The notes beneath the pieces are model-generated. The model saw nothing but the letters and a program-made list of their open reading frames with translations. It made no database searches and was not told where the DNA came from. Shown here piece after piece: positions 53,725-64,000 of a DNA stretch of 64,000 bases (positions within the stretch are counted from its first letter, which is position 1; every line of letters starts with the position of its first letter). This DNA is from Rothia sp. (in: high G+C Gram-positive bacteria) (lineage in GTDB: Bacteria; Actinomycetota; Actinomycetes; Actinomycetales; Micrococcaceae). The stretch spans positions 161,734 through 225,733 of the forward strand of contig JAUNHE010000005.1 of NCBI GenBank assembly GCA_030524105.1, read 5' to 3'. The translations under genes and the position numbers were made by a program.

Positions 53725-54389
53725 GAGAATCTATACCCCGCTCCACGAACAGTAGTAATGTAATCGTCACCAATTTTTTTACGGAGGGCTCTGATATAAA
53801 CATCAACAATATTTGAGTTTGGGTCAAAATCTATACCCCAGACCATCCCAAGAATTTGTTCTCTAGATAAGACCTGGTTTTTATGCCTCATAAAAGTCTC
53901 TAGCAGGGAAAATTCTCTGCTGGTTAATTCTTGGGAGAAATTTTTAACCGTAATTTCTCGTGACCGTACGTCTAAGGTTAAATCCCGGTGGCTTAAGACG
54001 GAGGCTTGGGTTAGATCGGGATTTGTAGAGGTGTCCGATAAACGTAGCCGTATTCTGGCTAGGAGCTCGGCAAATTGAAAGGGTTTAGTCATATAATCAT
54101 TTGCTCCGCTTTCTAAGCCCTGAACAGTATCGTTCACTGAGTCGCGGGCTGTGAGCATAATAATGGGGGTGCGGACACCTTCACAACGTAGCTGTTGCAT
54201 GAGGGTGAACCCGTCCATGCCGGGTAACCCAATATCTAAAATAATCAGGTCATAGCCGCCCGTTTTAGCCATGGCATGGGCCAGCTTGCCGTCCTCCTGT
54301 AGGCTGGCAGAGTAGCCAGCTGATTTAAGACCTTTAATAATAAAAGACGAAATTCTAGGATCGTCTTCAACAACTAAAATATGACTCAC
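53721..54389 (-). CDS. OmpR/PhoB-family response regulator
   Basis: 222 residues. Receiver domain: V-V-E-D-D-P-R (about 6), phosphoacceptor Asp in L-I-I-L-D-I-G-L-P-G-M-D-G (about 51), T-A-R-D-S (about 80), K-P-F (about 102). A winged-helix output domain follows (about 130-222) with L-T-S-R-E-F-S-L-L-E and V-D-V-Y-I-R-A-L-R-K-K-I-G. ATG overlaps the kinase gene stop (ATGA), and the transporter gene starts inside its own stop region. It is probably controlled by, and controlling, its own operon. Confidence 0.93.
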   Translation of the reverse strand: MSHILVVEDDPRISSFIIKGLKSAGYSASLQEDGKLAHAMAKTGGYDLIILDIGLPGMDGFTLMQQLRCEGVRTPIIMLTARDSVNDTVQGLESGANDYMTKPFQFAELLARIRLRLSDTSTNPDLTQASVLSHRDLTLDVRSREITVKNFSQELTSREFSLLETFMRHKNQVLSREQILGMVWGIDFDPNSNIVDVYIRALRKKIGDDYITTVRGAGYRFS

Positions 54390-55939
54390 GGTTCCTCCTT
54401 CTTAAGCTCTTCTTGTACATCGGTAGCGGTCTGTAGAACGGGAATAGAAATTCCAAAAATAGCGCCTTCACCTTCAGCTGGCTGAGCGATCCAGACACTA
54501 CCGCCATGTGATTCAGCAATAGTGCGAACAATAGCCAGGCCCAGGCCTGCTCCAACGCTATGTTTTTGGGCAATAGCGGGATTTTTAATGTTATTTCTGC
54601 GAAATCTTTCGAAGAGGGCGCTGGCATCATCGGGTTTTACTCCCGGGCCGCGGTCTCGCACCCATAAATCGAGGTAACGGGAATTGTTGTGAACCTTATA
54701 TTCGGTTCCAATACTTATTTTTGAGGCCGGAGGTGAGTACTGGGCTGCATTAGCGCAGAGCTGGATCATAGCTTGAGTTATTCGCTGTTGGTCAAGGTCT
54801 ACCATCCCATCGGCAATCTTGCTCATAACCCAGCGGTGGCTGCCAAAGGCTTGCACCTTTGAATCAAGGCTGATCATTAAGTCGGCAATATCGGTGGGGG
54901 ATTTTTTAATAAAATCGGGGCGTTCTGATTTTGCCAGCAGCAGCAGGTCCGCCACGATTCGGCCCATACGGTCTAGCTCGTCATCGACTAGAGCCAGGGT
55001 AATTTCTTGGTCTTCGGTGGTCCGTTCCATCAGTTCTAGATGTCCGCGCACAATAGTGATGGGGGTGCGTAGCTCGTGGGAGACATCGTCAAGAAACTGC
55101 CGCTGCACTGTGGAAGACTCTTCGAGCCTATCTAGCATCTGGTTGAAGGTGGAGGACATGGCGGCAACGTCATCGCTGCCACGAACCGGGACTCTGCCGG
55201 TAATGTCCTTTTCCGTGATGTCGTTGGCAACTTTTCGCAGGGCCCGCACTGGTTTGGTAATTTGTCCGGCCACGAGCCAGGAAATAGCAAAAGCCAGTAA
55301 GAGGGCGCCGGCTCCTATGCCCAGCATAATGGTCATGGTGTGTTGCACATTGTCAATGGCTGGTTGGATATACTCCACCACAATGAGCTGGTTTTCTTCT
55401 TGCCGTTCACCGCTAACGTGTAGGTTTACGACACCCCAGTGAATGGTCCCTGCCGGGGTCTGGTCCACCCCGGATTGGCTAGAGCTAACTTTGATTGTTT
55501 CGATTAATTCCTGATCCTGATGTAGCTGGTAGCCTGCCTGGGTGGCGTGATCATGCTCCTTTTTAAGAAAAATAATTTGTTCTTGGGTAACGCCAATGAG
55601 CTGTTCCGAATAGCCGGAAAATTGCCGGGAGATGTAGGTTTGCAGCATATCCGATGAGGAGGTAAAGGGCTGGGCGGTCTGGGGGTCTTTGCCGTCTTGG
55701 GCAAAGGTGCGAAATTCGCCCAGCTCCTGCTCTATTTCGGCATTGGCTTGGGTGGTGACCTCGTGTAGCAGTACCTGGCGTACGCTAAAAATCAGGGCAC
55801 CAACAGCGATGGCGGTGGTGAGCATAACCCAGCCTACAATGCGCCAACGAGCTGAGGAGAAGGTATCTTTTAGCCTTAGCTGCTGCTTTGGGCCAGGGGG
55901 TGCTTTACTGATGCCGGGGCCGATAGGTGAGTTAGTCAT
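54386..55939 (-). CDS. sensor histidine kinase
   Basis: 517 residues from ATG 55939, which overlaps the preceding gene by 8 bases; a longer frame reaches 55978. Membrane helix 1 at about 33-57, an extracytoplasmic sensor of about 140 residues, helix 2 at about 200-225, HAMP (about 226-278), the H-box D-V-S-H-E-L-R-T-P (His about 288), N-box L-C-A-N-A-A-Q-Y, D-box R-D-R-G-P-G-V, F-box F-E-R-F-R-R, and G-A-G-L-G-L-A-I-V. The external domain resembles no ligand-binding family I know. It pairs with the response regulator directly downstream. Confidence 0.93.
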   Translation of the reverse strand: MTNSPIGPGISKAPPGPKQQLRLKDTFSSARWRIVGWVMLTTAIAVGALIFSVRQVLLHEVTTQANAEIEQELGEFRTFAQDGKDPQTAQPFTSSSDMLQTYISRQFSGYSEQLIGVTQEQIIFLKKEHDHATQAGYQLHQDQELIETIKVSSSQSGVDQTPAGTIHWGVVNLHVSGERQEENQLIVVEYIQPAIDNVQHTMTIMLGIGAGALLLAFAISWLVAGQITKPVRALRKVANDITEKDITGRVPVRGSDDVAAMSSTFNQMLDRLEESSTVQRQFLDDVSHELRTPITIVRGHLELMERTTEDQEITLALVDDELDRMGRIVADLLLLAKSERPDFIKKSPTDIADLMISLDSKVQAFGSHRWVMSKIADGMVDLDQQRITQAMIQLCANAAQYSPPASKISIGTEYKVHNNSRYLDLWVRDRGPGVKPDDASALFERFRRNNIKNPAIAQKHSVGAGLGLAIVRTIAESHGGSVWIAQPAEGEGAIFGISIPVLQTATDVQEELKKEEP

Positions 55940-56297
55940 CGCCAACCTCGTCCCCGTCGTCGTCAGCCTCCCAGTCACTATCGTCTGCCGGCGCCAGGTA
56001 GGCCGGGCTTGCTGCCTCCTGGGGGCTTTGGTAGTAGCCTACTTCCGGTGCTTTTTCGACAGGGACTTCATTGACCGGTATGACCTGCTCTTCTGGTGTT
56101 GCCGGCGGGCTGCTGCTCTGGTGGGAACTGGCAGAGCTGGCAGGACTGGCGGAGGAGTTGAAGGTGTCATCGTGAATCACGACGGGATTAGCATCAACCT
56201 CGGGGGCAATACCCTTGGTGCTCAAATTGACGGCAAGTACAATAATGATACTTGCGACTGCAACAAACATTATTCCTAGCAGATACTTTTTGAACAT
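55932..56297 (-). CDS. small acidic membrane-anchored protein upstream of the kinase
   Basis: 121 residues. K-K-Y then one hydrophobic helix (about 5-24), followed by a Ser/Pro/Ala-rich region (about 47-75) and a strongly acidic tail rich in Asp and Glu. Topology suggests a membrane anchor with a flexible, acidic extracytoplasmic domain, possibly proline-rich stalk-like. No family recognised. The stop overlaps the histidine-kinase start by 8 bases, so it is translated with it and may modulate or present a signal to the kinase; that is a guess. Confidence 0.65.
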   Translation of the reverse strand: MFKKYLLGIMFVAVASIIIVLAVNLSTKGIAPEVDANPVVIHDDTFNSSASPASSASSHQSSSPPATPEEQVIPVNEVPVEKAPEVGYYQSPQEAASPAYLAPADDSDWEADDDGDEVGDD

Positions 56298-56386
56298 ATG
56301 AATAGTCTTCCAAAGGCTTCTAAAAGTTTGGTGAGCCGAGGATTAATGTTTTTTCATGTTGGATGTGGGTAGAGGCTGTTTCAGAT

Positions 56387-56421
56387 TTGCATAATTATTG
56401 GATACTGCTCATAATTATGTA
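56387..56421 (+). promoter_or_regulatory. argG promoter with tandem candidate ARG boxes
   Basis: CATAATTAT occurs twice, at 56390-56398 and 56410-56418, exactly 20 bases apart. The extended boxes are TGCATAATTATTGG (56388) and CTCATAATTATGTA (56408). TTGCAT (56387-56392) and CATAAT (56410-56415) with a 17-base spacer form a good promoter whose -35 and -10 lie inside the two boxes, so ArgR would block polymerase directly. Same 20-base spacing as at argC. Confidence 0.6.
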
Positions 56422-56462
56422 GTAGGGTTGCGGGGCAACCTCGGGCTAAGGGAAGGAAAGTA

Positions 56463-59143
<2,681 letters not shown>

Positions 59144-59221
59144 CTCTTTGGGCGTATACTGTCATCTGGAATTTTACCGGTCTGAGCTTAAGGGCTCAGC
59201 GAATGAGCTAAGGTCTTCCCC

Positions 59222-59773
59222 ATGATAAAACCTGTTTGTTTGGATCTTCCCCTGGCCCAACTTGTGCCGGCTGCCTGTGCGCAGATCCAGGATTTTCCTC
59301 GACCAGGAATTCTTTTTTACGATGTCACAACACTTTTTGCCCAGCCGCAGGTTTTTAAACGCTGTATTGATGAGCTAGCGGATCGCTTCAGCGGCCGTTT
59401 TGACATTGTGGCAGGGGTCGAAGCCCGGGGATTTTTGATTGCTGCAGCTCTTGCCTACCGGGCCGGTACCGGGGTGATGACCGTCCGTAAGGCCGGTAAG
59501 CTACCTAGAGATACCTTCAGCAAGGAATATGAGCTGGAGTATGGTTCGGCCGCTATTGAGATCCACCGGGACGATATTGCTGCCGGTACCCGGGTGCTGC
59601 TGGTTGACGACCTCTTAGCAACCGGAGGAACCTTATCGGCGGCAGTTAATCTGATGGGACAGGCCAAACTGGAGGTTGCCGGTGTTGGGGTTTTCTTGGA
59701 GCTGGCCGGTTTAGGCGGCCGTGAGGCGATAGGGTTACCCCGTGTTGAGGCACTGGCTACAGTCTTTGAATAA
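59222..59773 (+). CDS. apt: adenine phosphoribosyltransferase
   Basis: 183 residues, type I phosphoribosyltransferase converting adenine and PRPP to AMP. I-Q-D-F-P-R-P-G-I-L-F-Y-D-V-T (about 23) is the Apt N-terminal signature, G-V-E-A-R-G-F-L-I-A (about 65), and the PRPP loop is V-L-L-V-D-D-L-L-A-T-G-G-T (about 124). ATG 59222 has a modest AAGG site. It stands alone, followed by a 218-base gap. Confidence 0.93.
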   Translation: MIKPVCLDLPLAQLVPAACAQIQDFPRPGILFYDVTTLFAQPQVFKRCIDELADRFSGRFDIVAGVEARGFLIAAALAYRAGTGVMTVRKAGKLPRDTFSKEYELEYGSAAIEIHRDDIAAGTRVLLVDDLLATGGTLSAAVNLMGQAKLEVAGVGVFLELAGLGGREAIGLPRVEALATVFE

Positions 59774-59991
59774 AATAGCCTTTAAAAATCTTGCCTCCAG
59801 ACAAAAAAGCATACAATGGACCTTATTTAAAAAAAATTTAAAGGTATTGTGTTGACCTGGTTCTGCTGAGCCTGCAGCTGCTCACTGCTTGAGAGGCCCT
59901 GCTGTGCCAGTAAGATCCAGTAAAATATCAGGTCCGCTCTTGACCAAGGCTTACCTACGGGGTCTATCCTAGTCTGGTAGAAGGATTTATT

Positions 59992-62280
59992 GTGACTAAA
60001 CAAGCCGATAAAGATCAGCAGCACACTGCTACTGACTCAGCCTATGAACGTGAACTTGCCACTGAACGGCACTATGTTGCCGCTCTTTATCATCGGCTTG
60101 ATCAGCTCAGGGATCAAACCCAGGAAAAGCTGCAGGCTGTACGTAAGACGCAGGCCCAGGGGACCCATCAAAACCGTTCAGAACGCGATGCCTACGCCAG
60201 CCACTACGAGGATCGGTTAGCGCAGCTACATTCTGTTGACCATCGCTTAGTTTTTGGGCGTCTGGATGTGGCTGATCATAGCCGGCGCTATATTGGCCGC
60301 ATCGGCCTGGCTGACCGGGATCATCAGCGCCTCCTCATTGATTGGCGGGCTCCCGAAGCCAGCGCCTTTTACCAGGCCACGGCTTTTGACCGCCAGGGTG
60401 TCAGCCGTCGCCGCCACCTATTATTAGAGGGCAGGCAGGTTACCGGTTTTGAAGACGATATCTTGGACGCTTCCCTGCTTGATCAGCAGGATCCTCTGCA
60501 CGGACAGGGTGCCCTCCTGGCTGCCTTGGAGCGTAAGCGCACGGGGCGTATGGAAGACATTGTTGCCAGTATCCAGGCTGAGCAGGACAAAATTATCCGG
60601 GCAGATCTTGCCGGAGTGCAGGTTGTCCAAGGGGGGCCCGGAACCGGTAAAACCGCAGTGGCCTTGCACCGGGCAGCTTATTTGCTGTACACCTACCGGC
60701 AGAGGCTTAATAATGCCGGGGTTTTGGTGGTAGGCCCCAGCGCCTCTTTTATGTGGTACATTGAGCGGGTTTTGCCTTCTCTGGGGGAGACCGGGGTGGT
60801 GCTAGCCTCTTTGGCCACGCTCTTTCCGGGGATACAGGCTGTTGCTGAGTCGGATCCGCGGCTTGCTCAGCTTAAGGGCCAGCTGCGTATGGCTGACGCT
60901 ATTAAACGGGCTGTTGCTGACCGGCAGAAGGAGCTGGACGAGGTGAAGATCCTCTCGGTTAACGGCACGGATCTTGAGCTGACCCCTCAGCTGGTTCGTT
61001 ATGCCCGGGATAAGGCCAGGGCTACCGGCAAGGCCCACAATGAGGCCAGGGCAACCTTTGTTAAGATTATCCTCCGTGAGCTGGGTCAGCAGCTAGCTGA
61101 CAAGCTTGACCATAGTGCCGGGCGCCAGGTGGATAGGCCGCATATTGAGGCTGATCTACGTGAATCTCTTGATGTGCGCCGGGCCCTCAACCTGGCCTGG
61201 ATGCCGCTTTCGGCCCAAACCCTGATCCGGTCACTTTTTTCTAAAGAGCACTATCTTAATTCTGCCTTTGCTGATTTTTCGCCAGCTGAGCGCCGGCTTC
61301 TTTATCGTCCGGCTAGCGCTCCCTTCACTGAGGCCGATGTTCCTTTGCTGGATGAAGCAGCCGAACTCCTCGGTGATTTTGAGAAGGTAACCGGGGCAGC
61401 TGCTGCCGCCCGCAGCCAGGCTGAGCACCGGGCTAATATGGATAATGCCCGTCAAGCCTTGGAAAACGTGCACTATGAACTGGCTGATCGGGGGGTAGAG
61501 GGTCTTGTAACCGCTGAGCAGTTAGCCTTCTTTAATGAGACTGGTGCCCAGCGACTCTCTGCTGCTCAGGCGGCACAAGTGGATCGTACCTGGGCCTACG
61601 GGCACGTAGTGGTGGATGAGGCCCAGGAGCTTTCTGCCATGCAGTGGCGCCTGCTTTTTAGGCGCTGTCCTATGAAATCGCTGACCATTGTGGGCGATAT
61701 TGGTCAGGGTTCTGCTGCTGCGGCTTCTTCCTGGGCCCAGGCCCTCCAGCCTTTTGTGGGTGATCGTTTTACGCTCAATACTTTGACTGTTAATTATCGG
61801 ACGCCGGCTCAGATCGCTGATGCTGCCCTTGCTCTGGCCCGGGCAGCCGGCCAGGAGGTATCTGCTGCCCGGGCCGTGCGCCAGGGGGACTGGCCTCCCT
61901 TGGTCAGCCGGGTTGCTGAGGCTGACTTATTGGAGCGGCTGATTACTATTGTTCAGCAGGAGCTAGCTACGGTTACCGCTGGCCTGATTGGCATTATTAC
62001 CGTGGAGAAGCGTTATACCTCTGTGGTGCAGGCACTCTCACAGGCTTACCACAAGAACCTGGGCACACTGGAGTCCGTAGCGGAGAAGCAGATTCTGGTT
62101 TTAACTCCCTGGGAGGCCAAGGGCCTGGAATTTGATACTGCCATTATTGTGGAGCCGGCCGAATTGCTGGCTGCTCAAGGTGGCTCCGTTGCAGACCTTT
62201 ATGTTTCCATGACAAGACCCACTCAGCGCCTGCATTTACTGGGTGCTCAGCCCTTCCCGGCGGGGCTGCCCCAAAGCTAG
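59992..62280 (+). CDS. helR: HelD/HelR-family RNA polymerase recycling ATPase (UvrD-like)
   Basis: 762 residues. The N-terminal coiled-coil (about 10-75: Y-E-R-E-L-A-T-E-R-H-Y-V-A-A-L-Y, T-H-Q-N-R-S-E-R-D-A) and I-D-W-R-A-P-E-A-S-A-F-Y-Q-A-T (about 115) are typical of HelD proteins, which pry RNA polymerase off DNA. Walker A G-G-P-G-T-G-K-T-A-V-A (about 215), Walker B V-V-V-D-E-A-Q-E-L (about 538), and a UvrD-like C-terminal domain with T-P-W-E-A-K-G-L-E-F-D follow. In Streptomyces HelR confers rifampicin tolerance through a 19-base RAE upstream; I do not see that element here. The start is GTG 59992 after AGAAGGAT. Confidence 0.87.
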   Translation: MTKQADKDQQHTATDSAYERELATERHYVAALYHRLDQLRDQTQEKLQAVRKTQAQGTHQNRSERDAYASHYEDRLAQLHSVDHRLVFGRLDVADHSRRYIGRIGLADRDHQRLLIDWRAPEASAFYQATAFDRQGVSRRRHLLLEGRQVTGFEDDILDASLLDQQDPLHGQGALLAALERKRTGRMEDIVASIQAEQDKIIRADLAGVQVVQGGPGTGKTAVALHRAAYLLYTYRQRLNNAGVLVVGPSASFMWYIERVLPSLGETGVVLASLATLFPGIQAVAESDPRLAQLKGQLRMADAIKRAVADRQKELDEVKILSVNGTDLELTPQLVRYARDKARATGKAHNEARATFVKIILRELGQQLADKLDHSAGRQVDRPHIEADLRESLDVRRALNLAWMPLSAQTLIRSLFSKEHYLNSAFADFSPAERRLLYRPASAPFTEADVPLLDEAAELLGDFEKVTGAAAAARSQAEHRANMDNARQALENVHYELADRGVEGLVTAEQLAFFNETGAQRLSAAQAAQVDRTWAYGHVVVDEAQELSAMQWRLLFRRCPMKSLTIVGDIGQGSAAAASSWAQALQPFVGDRFTLNTLTVNYRTPAQIADAALALARAAGQEVSAARAVRQGDWPPLVSRVAEADLLERLITIVQQELATVTAGLIGIITVEKRYTSVVQALSQAYHKNLGTLESVAEKQILVLTPWEAKGLEFDTAIIVEPAELLAAQGGSVADLYVSMTRPTQRLHLLGAQPFPAGLPQS

Positions 62281-62356
62281 GGCCGCTTGTGCTCAGCCGA
62301 ATATATGGGGTGCTTTTTGCTGTCTCGCTGCTAGACTGGGGTATGTTTTCTTAATC

Positions 62357-63697
62357 ATGGAAACATCTGGGGTAACGGCGAATGGAGAGATAGTGGCTCA
62401 GAGCCTTCTGTCACAGCAGCGTAATGATGATTCTTTTGAGAACATTTGGCAGGAGCTTAAGTGGCGTCAGCTGGTGCAGGTTAGCACGGACGAAGCAGCC
62501 TTAGAAGAGGCCCTCACACAGGGCAGCCTTACCTTCTATACCGGCTACGATCCCACGGCCGCTTCTTTACATCTGGGCCATCTGGTTCAGCTTTTGCTGA
62601 TGCGTCGTTTGCAGCTTGCTGGCCATAAACCCTTAGGTCTTGTTGGCGGGGCTACAGGATTAATTGGTGACCCACGCCAGACTTCGGAGCGAGTGCTTAA
62701 CTCTCCGGAAGTGGTTGCAGGCTGGGTGACGCAGCTGAGGACACAAATTGAGCGTTTTTTGGACTTTGAGGGTGAGTATGCTGCCCAAATGGTCAATAAC
62801 TTAGACTGGACTTCGGAGTTATCTGCCATAGATTTTTTGCGGGAGATCGGCAAACATTTTCGGGTTGGCAGCATGATCAAAAAAGAAATAGTGGCTAAGC
62901 GGCTTAATTCTGATGAAGGTATTTCTTACACAGAATTCTCTTACCAGGTTTTGCAGGGCAACGATTTTCGGGAGCTGAATCGCAGGTACGGTTGTACGCT
63001 TCAGACGGGGGGCTCTGACCAGTGGGGTAACCTGACCTCGGGTACGGAACTGATCCGAAAAACTGAGGGGGTTCATGTTCACGCTATTGGCACCCCGCTG
63101 ATTACGAATGCGGACGGTACCAAATTTGGTAAATCGGAGGGTAACGCAATATGGCTTGATCCACAGCTGTGCTCACCCTATGCCTTTTACCAGTTCTGGC
63201 TCAATACTGCTGATGCCGATGTTATTGATCGGCTAAAGGTTTTTACTTTCATGTCCCGCCAGCAGATTGAAGAATTTGAGCAGGAGTTGCAGGCCCGCCC
63301 CCATATGAGGTTGGCACAGAAGGCTCTGGCCGCTGAGGTTACCGCCTTGGTCCACGGGCAGCAGGCCTTAGAGAAGGTTATTGCCGCTTCTGAAGCTATG
63401 TTTGGCAAGGGCTCTCTAGGGGATTTGGATGAGGCTACTTTGGCTGCTGCTACAGCTGAACTGCCGCATACCTTACTGGCCCAGGATCAGCTGGATTTGA
63501 TTTCTGTGCTGACCCTGACCGGTTTGTGTGAATCCAAATCTGCTGCCCGTCGCACCTTGAAGGAGGGGGGAGCCTCGGTCAATAACCTTAAAGTGCAGGG
63601 GGAGGATGCCAAGGTTACTGCTTCGCAGCTGCTGCACGGCCGCTATGCCGTTATTCGTCGGGGTAAAAAGAAGACAGCTCTTATTGAAGTAGCCTAG
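62357..63697 (+). CDS. tyrS: tyrosyl-tRNA synthetase
   Basis: Class I synthetase, 446 residues from ATG 62357; an in-frame GTG at 62393 with GGAGAG upstream is a plausible shorter start. HIGH motif as L-H-L-G-H (about 75), tyrosine pocket Y-T-G-Y-D-P-T-A (about 60) and Y-Q-V-L-Q-G-N-D (about 194), KMSKS as K-F-G-K-S (about 255), and a C-terminal S4 RNA-binding domain (about 380-440: S-K-S-A-A-R-R-T-L-K-E-G-G). The last protein gene of the window, followed by a promoter-rich stretch. Confidence 0.96.
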   Translation: METSGVTANGEIVAQSLLSQQRNDDSFENIWQELKWRQLVQVSTDEAALEEALTQGSLTFYTGYDPTAASLHLGHLVQLLLMRRLQLAGHKPLGLVGGATGLIGDPRQTSERVLNSPEVVAGWVTQLRTQIERFLDFEGEYAAQMVNNLDWTSELSAIDFLREIGKHFRVGSMIKKEIVAKRLNSDEGISYTEFSYQVLQGNDFRELNRRYGCTLQTGGSDQWGNLTSGTELIRKTEGVHVHAIGTPLITNADGTKFGKSEGNAIWLDPQLCSPYAFYQFWLNTADADVIDRLKVFTFMSRQQIEEFEQELQARPHMRLAQKALAAEVTALVHGQQALEKVIAASEAMFGKGSLGDLDEATLAAATAELPHTLLAQDQLDLISVLTLTGLCESKSAARRTLKEGGASVNNLKVQGEDAKVTASQLLHGRYAVIRRGKKKTALIEVA

Positions 63698-63753
63698 CCT
63701 TCAGCTAGCTGACCCTAGCCGGGGTAAAGTGTTTTAGTTCACCCTATTTCGAT

Positions 63754-63782
63754 TTGCCTCTTAGGAGGATGGCGCGTATAGT
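63754..63782 (+). promoter_or_regulatory. candidate promoter P1 downstream of tyrS
   Basis: TTGCCT (63754-63759) and TATAGT (63777-63782) with a 17-base spacer. A second promoter lies about 120 bases further on, and between them is a structured stretch (a GGAGTT/AACTCC hairpin near 63801-63819). Promoters in tandem with no gene between them and no ribosome site are typical of stable-RNA operons. Confidence 0.5.
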
Positions 63783-63876
63783 AGTACAGGTCGCCAAGGC
63801 GGAGTTAGCATAAAACTCCAAGTCAGGCGGCAGATTAGTAAAAAATAGCCGTCGCTAGGTCTTGTAGCGGGTCGAT

Positions 63877-63905
63877 TTGATTTATTGACACTGTATTGCT
63901 AGTAT
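63877..63905 (+). promoter_or_regulatory. candidate promoter P2 at the right edge, possibly of an rRNA operon
   Basis: TTGATT (63877-63882) and TAGTAT (63900-63905), 17 bases apart; a TTGACA at 63885-63890 sits in the spacer. About 95 T/G-rich bases remain before the window ends, with no open reading frame. The leader could belong to a 16S rRNA gene starting beyond the window, which I cannot verify. Confidence 0.45.
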
Positions 63906-64000
63906 GGACGGGTTGCTTCGCTCTGAAGTAACGTAATTTTTACCAATTTTTCATGGCCTGTTTGTGTGGGTGTTTGCCTGTGCGTGTGGGTGTGTTGTTT

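Noticed and set aside
63783..63840. Possible tRNA downstream of tyrS (GGAGTT/AACTCC stem)
   Set aside because: No acceptor stem, T-loop (GTTCGA) or plausible cloverleaf; better read as a leader hairpin.

Overview
The window is a piece of an actinobacterial chromosome. The order dapB-dapA-rnj-ftsK-pgsA-cinA-clgR-DUF3046-recA-recX-miaB-miaA-dapF-hflX-dinG/lexA, the HisA/PriA-type gene, DUF1844, and a divergent LysM gene next to lexA are typical of Actinobacteria. The moderate G+C of the core genes and the gene content fit a Micrococcaceae member, possibly Rothia-like; that genus guess is inference only. Nearly every core gene is intact, and most of the window (5.5-64 kb) is housekeeping.

Region 1 (1-5540) is foreign in look: strikingly AT-rich up to about 3.8 kb and intermediate from 3.97 to 5.42 kb. 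It opens with the last 17 codons of an enterocin AS-48-like circular bacteriocin precursor (Y-L-K ... A-V-I-A-W). Next comes a tightly overlapping operon: a large polytopic membrane protein (AS-48B-like), a SpoIIM/DUF95 membrane protein (AS-48C-like), a further membrane protein, an ABC ATPase and a 54-residue two-helix cationic protein that is the likely immunity protein. A separate ABC-2 exporter pair (ATPase plus permease) follows. I consider this circular bacteriocin locus in an actinobacterial chromosome the outstanding feature of the window.

Region 2 (5.5-30.7 kb) holds lysine/peptidoglycan precursor genes (dapB, dapA, dapF), RNase J, FtsK, PgsA, the ClgR-type regulator, recA-recX, the tRNA-modification pair miaB-miaA, hflX, a DinG-type helicase, and lexA with an SOS-controlled LysM cell-division-suppressor candidate. 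The histidine genes hisC-hisB-hisH-(56-aa membrane protein)-hisA and an SseB-domain protein follow.

Region 3 (30.7-39.9 kb) carries infC (ATT start)-rpmI-rplT, a SpoU methyltransferase, a Nudix hydrolase, pheS-pheT and two uncharacterised membrane proteins. Region 4 (39.9-42.3 kb) holds two paralogous secreted trypsin-fold serine proteases. Region 5 (42.6-59.2 kb) is the arginine pathway argCJBDFR ... argGH, with paired candidate ArgR boxes at both promoters. It is split by about 7.7 kb of unrelated genes: an ankyrin protein, an acyl-CoA ligase, and a reverse-strand block of a small membrane protein, histidine kinase, response regulator, DASS transporter and glycerate kinase. Region 6 (59.2-64 kb) has apt, a HelD/HelR-type RNA polymerase recycling ATPase, tyrS, and tandem promoters at the right edge that may drive an rRNA operon lying outside the window.

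I saw no tRNA or rRNA gene, CRISPR array, insertion sequence or integrase. Start codons were re-chosen by ribosome-binding sites for several genes (infC, pgsA, lysM, argC, tyrS, the Nudix gene, the first protease, the histidine kinase).
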